DNA of 14,172 nucleotides from GW2011-AR5 sp041645025 (GTDB lineage: Archaea > Aenigmatarchaeota > Aenigmatarchaeia > GW2011-AR5), in NCBI GenBank assembly GCA_041645025.1, contig JBAZQV010000021.1:1-14172 (forward strand), read 5' to 3'. Below are positions 1 through 5,812 of this stretch, piece after piece. The translations under genes and the position numbers were made by a program. Each line of letters starts with the position of its first letter. Within the stretch, counting starts at the first letter, position 1. Under the pieces are notes generated by a model, which saw nothing but the letters and a program-made list of their open reading frames with translations, had not been told where the DNA came from and made no database searches.

Positions 1-549
1 ACCCAAGGACATTCCTATCAGAAACACGCCGAACCAGGGCAGCAGCGGGAAGTAGTCAAGCGTGTAGAAGCCGCTTGGCACAAGACCGAGCCACAGCAGC
101 CAGCTAAACCCGAAGAAAAATTGATTTAGGTAGAAGCCCAGACCTATGATAATAAAACCGATAATCGCCAGATATTTTGGTTTTAGTTTAATAAAGAGCA
201 GTGACAAAATAATTGAAACCCCTATCAGATGAAGTATGCCAAATAAGATTGCTCCGCTCGGCAGGAATAGCCATGTTGCAATTGTTATAATCATACCAAA
301 GCCAAAAACTTTCAAACCCCGCCGGATGTACTTGCCTGGCTTTTTGTTTCTGGAATAGCTAAGTGTTATGGAAAGCCCGGCCAGCAGAATAAAAGATCCT
401 GCAATAAGCCGCGGGAAAAGCCACCAGAAGATCCACCCATCGGTTATTTTGTATATATGAAAATAATCAATAGCAAAGGAATAGTTGAAGAAGACCATCA
501 GTATAACTGCCAGCCCGCGCCCAGCATCGATTTCCCAGAATCTTTTCAT
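1..549 (-). CDS. DUF1624 / HGSNAT-type multi-pass membrane protein, C-terminus outside window
   Basis: An ATG at 549 opens a minus-strand frame with no stop through base 1, giving 183 residues of a longer protein. It begins MKRFWEIDAGRGLAVILMV and contains LFGILHLIGVSIILS and DYFPLLPWFGVFLIG. These are the landmarks of the DUF1624 / heparan-alpha-glucosaminide N-acetyltransferase-like catalytic domain, which moves acyl groups across a membrane in characterised relatives. At least five hydrophobic segments are visible. The gene starts 23 nt after the M48 protease stop codon and is probably the third gene of the repressor-protease operon. The archaeal substrate cannot be inferred. The family call rests on motif recognition, and the missing C-terminal half prevents checking all helices. 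Confidence 0.8.
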   Translation of the reverse strand, partial: MKRFWEIDAGRGLAVILMVFFNYSFAIDYFHIYKITDGWIFWWLFPRLIAGSFILLAGLSITLSYSRNKKPGKYIRRGLKVFGFGMIITIATWLFLPSGAILFGILHLIGVSIILSLLFIKLKPKYLAIIGFIIIGLGFYLNQFFFGFSWLLWLGLVPSGFYTLDYFPLLPWFGVFLIGMSLG

Positions 550-572
550 AAAAATAATTAGTTCCGGATCTT

Positions 573-1307
573 TTAATTTGCTTCAGACAGTTTTCTCTTT
601 GCAGAATTAATGTATTTTGAGGTGCGCTGCGTTCTTATGGCAAACCTGTCTGCTTCTCCCTCTTCGCGGCTTGTGTCGTGGTGAAACCGGGTCAGGAGAG
701 ACAATGGTGAAAGTACATTCATCATGAACGAGGAGAATTTTAGCATTGAAGACCTTTGTTTTATATGGGCGAGCTCATGGAGCAGCACCGCTTGTATCTC
801 TTTCTTGCCAAGTATGTCAAGCATACCGACCGAGACAAATATGGCAGAACGAAAACTTTTGAATGAGAAGGCGATGGGTTTTGCCTTGTCCATGATATAG
901 ATTTTTGGCATTCTTATGTTAAGGAGAGAGGAATATTTTCTGACAAATTCTATTATTTCCCTGTTCCTTGTCTGACGTTTGTTCGAGAAAGTGTAAAACG
1001 CCGGTATAACGGCAAAGCCTGCGATAGTGCCGAGCACAAGCGCCGTCGGCAGCGAATAACTCACCAGAGCCAGCGTGTTGTTTTGGCATGACATGCACAT
1101 GGCGCCGCACGCAAAATCTGTTGTAAAAAGCACGAAGGGAAAAAACAGGAGTATGAGATGGCCGTATATTAATCCGATCTTTGTTTTAGTTGAGAGTTTG
1201 AAGTTCTTTACAGCCAAAAGAAAGAAGGCGGCAAGGGACAGGGATATAACGGCCAGTGCGACCTTGTCTATATCCACCACAAACCCTACAAAACAGCCTA
1301 TTGCCAT
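573..1307 (-). CDS. M48-family (BlaR1-like) membrane metalloprotease
   Basis: Predicted membrane zinc metalloprotease of 244 residues. Three hydrophobic segments (about residues 2-33, 45-64 and 84-107) precede a cytosolic-type catalytic region. The zinc site is visible as HELAH (H177, E178, H181) with the downstream EGEAD motif supplying E216 as the expected third ligand, the normal M48 pattern. The loop after the second membrane segment holds C67, C71 and C74 (CxxxCxxC), a possible thiol or metal sensor. I chose the ATG at 1307 because GGTG lies 6 nt upstream; a GTG at 1316 is the alternative. The gene follows a BlaI-type repressor by about 40 nt, the arrangement of BlaI-BlaR1 pairs in which the protease triggers loss of the repressor. 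No penicillin-binding sensor domain is present, so the signal must differ. Confidence 0.88.
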   Translation of the reverse strand: MAIGCFVGFVVDIDKVALAVISLSLAAFFLLAVKNFKLSTKTKIGLIYGHLILLFFPFVLFTTDFACGAMCMSCQNNTLALVSYSLPTALVLGTIAGFAVIPAFYTFSNKRQTRNREIIEFVRKYSSLLNIRMPKIYIMDKAKPIAFSFKSFRSAIFVSVGMLDILGKKEIQAVLLHELAHIKQRSSMLKFSSFMMNVLSPLSLLTRFHHDTSREEGEADRFAIRTQRTSKYINSAKRKLSEAN

Positions 1308-1355
1308 TTCAAACACCCTATATTCCTGAAAAGAACTGTGTATGTTTAAAGAATC

Positions 1356-1736
1356 TTATTTTTTACCCCTTTTGGAAAAGCGTTCATTAAAGTACGTTAC
1401 AGCCACAGGCCCGAACTTGTCTATTAGCCTGTTAACAGTTTTTTCAACAACCGTATGTTCAAAGTCTGATTTGCTGCAGCGCGAAAAATAAATATAATGT
1501 TCCCCGCCAAGCCCGAATTCTATTTTACGGGCAACTATTTTCTTTTCATGGAGGCGGTCAAGTATGACAGCAACGCTTGTCAGTGCAACCTTTCTTTTTT
1601 TCTTGAGAATCTGGTACAAATCCCTGACACGCATTCCTTCGCCTTTTTTCCAGAGAATTTTCAGCACGTCATTTTCCAGCGGGCTCAAAACATCAACGGA
1701 ATTTTCATTGAAACGAATACAGTCTACCTTTACCAT
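1356..1736 (-). CDS. BlaI/MecI-family winged-helix repressor
   Basis: A 126-residue DNA-binding repressor of the Penicillinase_R family. Residues about 19-75 form the winged helix: LSPLENDVLKILWKKGEG, then MRVRDLYQILKKK, then SVAVILDRLHEKKIVARK, matching the family pattern of a Trp in helix 1 and an RL-x-KK turn before the wing. The C-terminal third is helical and fits the dimerisation region. The start is ATG at 1736. A TATA-like CTATTTAA lies about 28 nt upstream, so the message is probably nearly leaderless. A TTTACA-N5-TGTAAA dyad directly abuts that TATA box, and a second dyad of the same spacing sits at the divergent redox operon. The M48 protease downstream is its likely partner. BlaI-type regulators are well known in bacteria; regulation of this neighbourhood is inferred from the dyads. 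Confidence 0.9.
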   Translation of the reverse strand: MVKVDCIRFNENSVDVLSPLENDVLKILWKKGEGMRVRDLYQILKKKRKVALTSVAVILDRLHEKKIVARKIEFGLGGEHYIYFSRCSKSDFEHTVVEKTVNRLIDKFGPVAVTYFNERFSKRGKK

Positions 1737-1759
1737 ATTACCAATAGTAATTATCTTTG

Positions 1760-1769
1760 CTTAAATAGT
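1760..1769 (-). promoter_or_regulatory. TATA-like promoter element of the repressor operon
   Basis: Read on the minus strand this is ACTATTTAAG, centred about 29 nt before the repressor ATG at 1736. This is the usual spacing for an archaeal leaderless transcript. The dyad at 1770-1786 occupies the position expected for the TFB recognition element. Confidence 0.6.
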
Positions 1770-1786
1770 TTTACAAATTATGTAAA
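1770..1786. promoter_or_regulatory. Putative BlaI-type operator 1
   Basis: Perfect dyad TTTACA-AATTA-TGTAAA. TACA/TGTA half-sites are the recognised signature of BlaI/MecI operators. It abuts the upstream side of the repressor's TATA box, so binding would be expected to block TBP/TFB and give autorepression. The five-base spacing matches operator 2. Confidence 0.72.
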
Positions 1787-1803
1787 TATTAAAAAAGAAA
1801 AAG

Positions 1804-1811
1804 TATTTAAA
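1804..1811 (+). promoter_or_regulatory. TATA-like promoter element of the redox operon
   Basis: TATTTAAA preceded by a purine-rich AAAAAG stretch, a good archaeal BRE/TATA combination. Transcription would begin near 1830-1836. A second A/T-rich candidate, TATTATAAA at 1823-1830, would start transcription near 1852. Either way operator 2 covers or closely follows the start site. Confidence 0.5.
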
Positions 1812-1840
1812 CATGGTGCGATATTATAAAGTATAAAGTA

Positions 1841-1855
1841 TTACAAACCTTGTAA
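1841..1855. promoter_or_regulatory. Putative BlaI-type operator 2
   Basis: Perfect dyad TTACA-AACCT-TGTAA, with the same half-sites and five-base spacing as the dyad at 1770-1786; the centres are 70 bp apart. It lies between the redox operon's TATA box and its ribosome-binding site (GGTG at 1862-1865), where a bound repressor would obstruct initiation. Confidence 0.72.
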
Positions 1856-1870
1856 ATGTTTGGTGAATTC

Positions 1871-2533
1871 ATGCTGATAAAGTCAAACACAGTTTATGTT
1901 CTTCTTGCGGTTTTCGTAGTCATGACAATTTTCAACAGCTATACAATTTTCTCTCTGGGAGCCTCGCCTACCGCGCACGCGTCATCTAAGGCATCCGTAA
2001 AGCTCACAGGCGATCCGGTCCAGGATGCCATAAATACAATCATACCGACAGGCGCAGCCGAGCCTTATGGAAGTGCCCTTGGCGTTAGTTTTGACGACCC
2101 GGTTGCAGGGCTTTCTGTCCTTGCAAACCTCGACAAATCGATACCGACAAGTTCGCTTTCTGCCGAGGAGAAGAGCAGATATATTAACATAACAGGCAAG
2201 ATATCTTGTGAGTTCTGCTGCTCCGCGCCGTCTGTTATTGATAGCCAGGGTAGGGATGCCTGTGGCTGTTCGCACGCGTTATCATTTAGGGGGCTATCAA
2301 AATACCTTATACAGAATTATCCGTCAATGACTGACGAGGATATTATGTGGGAGCTAATAAAATGGAAGTCGCTTTACTATCCAAGAAATATGGTAGAAAA
2401 GGCTGCCGCTGCCATTGAGAACGGAATGGAGATAACGCCTGCCGTGCTTAACGACAGGGATTTGCTTAAAAAAATAAGTTCAGGAAACACTGCAGACATC
2501 GGCAATCTGCCTCAGATGGTCGGCGGCTGCTAA
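1871..2533 (+). CDS. Membrane-anchored Cys-rich protein with C-terminal MVGGC tail
   Basis: First gene of the redox operon, 220 residues. I chose ATG 1871 because GGTG lies 5 nt upstream; ATG 1856 overlaps operator 2. One hydrophobic anchor (about residues 8-30) puts the rest outside the cytoplasm. A central Cys-rich module has C113, C116, C117, C131, C133 and H135 (CEFCC then CGCSHA), followed by RGLSKYLI and a helix with DEDIMWELIKWKSLYYP. This arrangement could bind a metal or carry disulfides. The protein ends NLPQMVGGC, so its last residue is a cysteine, and the same ending occurs on the next gene product. I do not recognise a named family. A role as thiol substrate or metal-binding partner of the downstream thioredoxin-like and CcdA-like proteins is inferred from context. 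Confidence 0.85.
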   Translation: MLIKSNTVYVLLAVFVVMTIFNSYTIFSLGASPTAHASSKASVKLTGDPVQDAINTIIPTGAAEPYGSALGVSFDDPVAGLSVLANLDKSIPTSSLSAEEKSRYINITGKISCEFCCSAPSVIDSQGRDACGCSHALSFRGLSKYLIQNYPSMTDEDIMWELIKWKSLYYPRNMVEKAAAAIENGMEITPAVLNDRDLLKKISSGNTADIGNLPQMVGGC

Positions 2534-2577
2534 CGTAGGATATTAAAAGATAATCAAAATAATTAGGAGTTGAGAGC

Positions 2578-2778
2578 ATGAAAAAAGAAAAAATGTTGAT
2601 AGTGTTTTTGGTTCTGCTGGTAATAGCATCAGCTGTCCAGGCATTTCAACTGGTAAGTCTTAGCAGTTCAATAAGCAGCGGTTCTATCACAAAAGCAGCA
2701 GCGCCTTTGGCGTCAAGTGGTACTGCACAAGTGCCAAGCAATCTTCAGAACTTACCTACAATGGTAGGCGGCTGTTAG
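2578..2778 (+). CDS. Small anchored peptide ending in MVGGC
   Basis: A 66-residue protein whose start is supported by GGAG at 2564-2567. Its only segments are a hydrophobic anchor or signal (about residues 7-27), a Ser/Ala-rich linker of about 25 residues and the tail NLQNLPTMVGGC. The sole cysteine is the C-terminal residue. The tail matches the preceding protein's end at eight of nine residues, while the codons differ mainly at synonymous positions. That argues for selection on the peptide rather than recent duplication. It looks like a minimal presenter of a terminal thiol at the outer face of the membrane, perhaps a redox shuttle or modification target, but no function is established. It lies 44 nt after the first gene and 11 nt before the third. 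Confidence 0.82.
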   Translation: MKKEKMLIVFLVLLVIASAVQAFQLVSLSSSISSGSITKAAAPLASSGTAQVPSNLQNLPTMVGGC

Positions 2779-2789
2779 CGGCGATATAA

Positions 2790-3914
2790 ATGAGTAAAAA
2801 ATCATCAGGAAACACTATTTTGTTAGTTCTTTTTGCTATCCTTATTGTTATAGCTCTGGTCAACGTTGTTACACTTACAAGCATTTCCCTGAATGTGCAG
2901 AAAGGGTCCGCAAAACCTGTGGTAGTATATGCGAAGCTGGATATGACAGAAATACATGCACCTGTTTGTGACAAATGTTACAGCGTGAGTAGCATAATCA
3001 CGAATATAAAAACCCAGAACGTAAATCTTACCGAACGTGTTATTTATTCTTCTGCATCCGATGCACAATCCCTCATAAGCAAATACGGCATAACCAAGCT
3101 TCCGGCATTGGTGATAACCGGTGAAATCAATAAAACAACTACTTTGACAGGCTTCTGGTCCAAGATCGGCTCTGTCAAAAACGACGCCGTTATCGTAGAA
3201 GCCCAGCCGCCATACTATTCTGTCAAGGACAGCGCGATTGTCGGGCTTGTTACTCTCATCCGTGTTGTTGACTCTTCCTGCAAACTATGTACAGATCTGA
3301 GCTCCATTGTGAAAACGTTTGAGAGTGCTGGCGTTGTTATATCAAGCGATACATCCGTGGAATACAATTCTGCTGATGGTAAAGTTCTCACAAGTACCTA
3401 CGGGTTGCGTGAGATACCTGCTGTTATCGTCTCCAAGAACATACTCGAATATCCGGCCATGGTCCGTATATGGCCCCAGCTCAATGCAACTGAAAAGAAT
3501 AACAACTATGCACTGCACCTTTTGCGTCCGCCCTATCGCGACCTCGCAACGAACAGGGTAGTGGGACTGGTCGATATAATTTATCTTAATGATTCAACCT
3601 GCAGCGAATGCTACGACGTGATGGTGCACAAACAAATAGTTGGCGGCAGCTTTGGCGTGGCTCTGGCAAATGAAACCTTGCTTGACATTAGTTCTGTTGA
3701 AGGCAAAGCTCTGGTAAGTAAGTACAAAATACAAGCCGTGCCCACGTTTGTAATGTCGCCTGACGCGAAATACTACAGTATTTTGATGGAAGTGTGGCCA
3801 GGCGTTGGTACCCAGGATTCAAATGGATGGTATGTTTTCCGTAACATCACGCAAATGCAGTCTAATTATAGAGACCTTGAAACTGGGAATGTAGTAACTT
3901 TTGCATCTGGCTAG
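2790..3914 (+). CDS. Membrane-anchored protein with three tandem thioredoxin-like domains
   Basis: A 374-residue protein with one N-terminal anchor (residues about 9-34) followed by three repeats of a thioredoxin-like fold on the outer side. Each repeat has a CxxC and a downstream cis-proline-type motif: C60-DK-C63 with KLPALVI (P105); C164-KL-C167 with EIPAVIV (P210); C271-SE-C274 with AVPTFVM (P318). The CxxC pairs are followed by long helices as in the thioredoxin family. Three redox pairs in series suggest a disulfide relay, oxidase, reductase or isomerase. The CcdA/DsbD-type gene just downstream could supply reducing electrons across the membrane, as CcdA and DsbD do for exported thioredoxin-like proteins. 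The direction of electron flow cannot be read from sequence. Confidence 0.85.
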   Translation: MSKKSSGNTILLVLFAILIVIALVNVVTLTSISLNVQKGSAKPVVVYAKLDMTEIHAPVCDKCYSVSSIITNIKTQNVNLTERVIYSSASDAQSLISKYGITKLPALVITGEINKTTTLTGFWSKIGSVKNDAVIVEAQPPYYSVKDSAIVGLVTLIRVVDSSCKLCTDLSSIVKTFESAGVVISSDTSVEYNSADGKVLTSTYGLREIPAVIVSKNILEYPAMVRIWPQLNATEKNNNYALHLLRPPYRDLATNRVVGLVDIIYLNDSTCSECYDVMVHKQIVGGSFGVALANETLLDISSVEGKALVSKYKIQAVPTFVMSPDAKYYSILMEVWPGVGTQDSNGWYVFRNITQMQSNYRDLETGNVVTFASG

Positions 3915-3956
3915 ATTAGCAGCTAGTGCCGGGTCAAAATTCTTGGAAGTGAAGTT

Positions 3957-4910
3957 ATGAATAGAAATTACACTAAAATTATTTTTTATTCGATGCTCAT
4001 TGTTTTTGTATTTTCCTTTGTAGCCTCTGCTGTGCTTCCTGCTAATCTTGAAAATCTCAAGAAAGCAGAAGTGGATCAAGCCCGGTCAAGTCTCCAGAAT
4101 ATTTCATTTGCAATAGCATTTCTTGCAGGTATACTAAGTTTGTTATCACCTTGTATTTTGCCGACTATACCGGCCTTTTTTGCCTATACATTCAAAGAGA
4201 AACGTTCCATAACAAAGATGACAGGAATATTCTTTCTGGGTTTCGCGGTAGTTTTTGTCGCACTGGGAATGGTTGCGGCTTATATTGGGGCGTCCCTGGC
4301 AGCCATACCGCAGCAGTACGCGTTCCTGCCTTTCATCGGCGGTCTTTTCCTGATTTTTATGGGAATGCTTCAGTTATTCAACCGCGGCTTCTCTTCTGTT
4401 ATAAAAATCAAAGCCAGAGGGCATGATGCAGTAGGCATATTCATAATGGGTGTAGCCTTTGCCATCGGATGGAGCGCGTGCTTAGGGCCAATTTTATTTG
4501 GAACATTGTCAATAGCAGCGGTGCTTGGCAACTATGCCTATGCGGCTTTCCTTATGCTGTCCTACTCGCTGGGAATTTTTGTGCCGCTCTTCATTCTCTC
4601 GTTCTTTTACGACAAGTATAATTTTGGCGAGAGCAGGATCATCCGGGGTAAGAATGTCTTAATTGCAGGCAAAAAGATTCATTCAACAAACCTGATAGCA
4701 GGCATATTGTTCATAATAATGGGATTGGTGTTTATCTTCTACGAGGGAACCGCTGCCGTGAACACACTTGATCTTACAGGCACGAGGCAGCTGTTCTACG
4801 ACTGGCAGCGCGCGCTTTTTGACGCGCCATATGCAAATGTAATAGGTCTTATAGTTTTAGCGGTATTTTTGTTATTAATCTGGAGATTTGTGAGGCGTTA
4901 TCATGCCTAA
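3957..4910 (+). CDS. CcdA/DsbD-type transmembrane thiol electron carrier
   Basis: A 317-residue integral membrane protein of the cytochrome c biogenesis/DsbD membrane-domain family, which passes electrons from cytosolic thioredoxin to extracytoplasmic thiols. The two expected redox cysteines are present: C66 in LLSPCILPTIPAF and C175 in GWSACLGPIL, each at the start of a hydrophobic repeat half. An extra N-terminal hydrophobic segment (about residues 8-27) precedes the core, and a final helix (about 294-312) ends in a basic tail. Six to eight membrane segments can be seen. The start ATG follows GGAAGTGA. The stop overlaps the next start by 8 nt, indicating translational coupling. It is the likely electron source for the three-domain thioredoxin-like protein. 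Confidence 0.92.
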   Translation: MNRNYTKIIFYSMLIVFVFSFVASAVLPANLENLKKAEVDQARSSLQNISFAIAFLAGILSLLSPCILPTIPAFFAYTFKEKRSITKMTGIFFLGFAVVFVALGMVAAYIGASLAAIPQQYAFLPFIGGLFLIFMGMLQLFNRGFSSVIKIKARGHDAVGIFIMGVAFAIGWSACLGPILFGTLSIAAVLGNYAYAAFLMLSYSLGIFVPLFILSFFYDKYNFGESRIIRGKNVLIAGKKIHSTNLIAGILFIIMGLVFIFYEGTAAVNTLDLTGTRQLFYDWQRALFDAPYANVIGLIVLAVFLLLIWRFVRRYHA

Positions 4911-5601
4911 GTGCGAGACCTGCGGAAAAGAATTTAATACAGAGGAAGGGCTCAGCAGCCACCGGGCCGACAAGCATGACCTGAGCAGGCATGAAAAAAA
5001 GGAATTGAAGAAGCACCAGGAAGAGCAAAAAAAGGAAGAGATACACAGCAAAATAAAGAGAAAGAAGATCAAAAGATACGCCCTGGTGGCAATCCTGATA
5101 GTTGCCGTGGTTGCTGGAGGATATTTTTTATCTACATTAGTGTCCAACCCTTCCAGTAATAATTCAGGGTCAGTAAATTTAGGGCCAGTAGGTTCGACAC
5201 ATATTCATCAGGATTTCAAAATGTATGTAAGCGGCCAGATGGTGGATTTTTCCCAGCCAAAATACCAGCTGAGGAGCAGTCTGGTGCACTTTGAGAACGG
5301 CGACGGGAATGTTATTCATACCCATGCGACAGGCATGACCCTTGGTTACATGCTGGGCACCATGAATATAGAACTGACTCCTGAATGCCTTGTCATAGAT
5401 GGAGTTAGATATTGCAACAACGGGAACAGCAAGTTGAAGCTGTATGCAAACGGCCAGCCAGATAACGAGTTCGGCAGTTATCTCATGAAAGATCTGGACA
5501 AAATACTGGTTTCCTACGGTGATGAAACTGGTCTTAGCGGCCAAATAGCTTCGGTAACGAATTTAGCGAAAACCCAGTCAGAAAGGGTCATGACGCCGTG
5601 A
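4903..5601 (+). CDS. C2H2 zinc finger, membrane anchor and extracytoplasmic His-rich domain
   Basis: A 232-residue protein of unusual design. Residues 4-25 form a C2H2 finger (C4, C7, H20, H25; CETCGKEF onwards). A charged Lys/Glu-rich helix (about 28-57) and one membrane segment (about 59-77) follow. The rest is a globular domain with H100 and H102 in THIHQDF, H129, and H139 and H141 in VIHTHATG, plus C162 and C171. The HIH and HTH clusters suggest metal binding, possibly copper or iron, and the two cysteines could form a disulfide. By the positive-inside rule the finger is cytoplasmic and the His-rich domain outside. I do not recognise a named family. Coupling to the CcdA-like gene suggests a part in the redox module, perhaps as metal or thiol client or sensor. 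Confidence 0.82.
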   Translation: MPKCETCGKEFNTEEGLSSHRADKHDLSRHEKKELKKHQEEQKKEEIHSKIKRKKIKRYALVAILIVAVVAGGYFLSTLVSNPSSNNSGSVNLGPVGSTHIHQDFKMYVSGQMVDFSQPKYQLRSSLVHFENGDGNVIHTHATGMTLGYMLGTMNIELTPECLVIDGVRYCNNGNSKLKLYANGQPDNEFGSYLMKDLDKILVSYGDETGLSGQIASVTNLAKTQSERVMTP

Positions 5602-5605
5602 TAGG

Positions 5606-5812
5606 ATGAAATTCAAAAAGAACATCGGACCGAAAAATCGCATAGCAAGGTTGGTTGCTGGTATAATTCTTATATTGCTCAGCCTGATCTATTTCGACGC
5701 AAATAAAATTTTATCCGCAGTTGGGATTATTTTGGGTATAATTTTTCTGCTTGAAGCGGCTTTTTCCTACTGCCTGCTGCATGGAATCCGCGGCACCAAG
5801 GACATGCGCTAA
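5606..5812 (+). CDS. DUF2892-family small membrane protein
   Basis: A 68-residue protein beginning with the family signature IGPKNRIARLVAGIILILL, with two hydrophobic helices (about residues 14-30 and 35-54). It ends SYCLLHGIRGTKD, matching the usual CPLY-xx-LGIST-like end of DUF2892 (the YgaP membrane-domain family). In other organisms such segments accompany rhodanese-type sulfur or redox proteins. It has a single Cys (residue 57). It starts 4 nt after the previous stop and ends the operon. Its stop codon overlaps the convergent aIF2 gamma stop codon by 2 nt. Confidence 0.75.
   Translation: MKFKKNIGPKNRIARLVAGIILILLSLIYFDANKILSAVGIILGIIFLLEAAFSYCLLHGIRGTKDMR

Noticed and set aside
1497..1829. 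Plus-strand frame antisense to the BlaI-type gene
   Set aside because: It lies opposite a well-conserved repressor, runs through its promoter and operator, and has no recognisable domain.
2504..2775. MVGGC tail as a prenylation or sortase signal
   Set aside because: Both proteins have an N-terminal anchor that places the tail outside the cytoplasm, where prenylation does not occur. There is no hydrophobic segment and basic cluster after the motif as sorting signals require.
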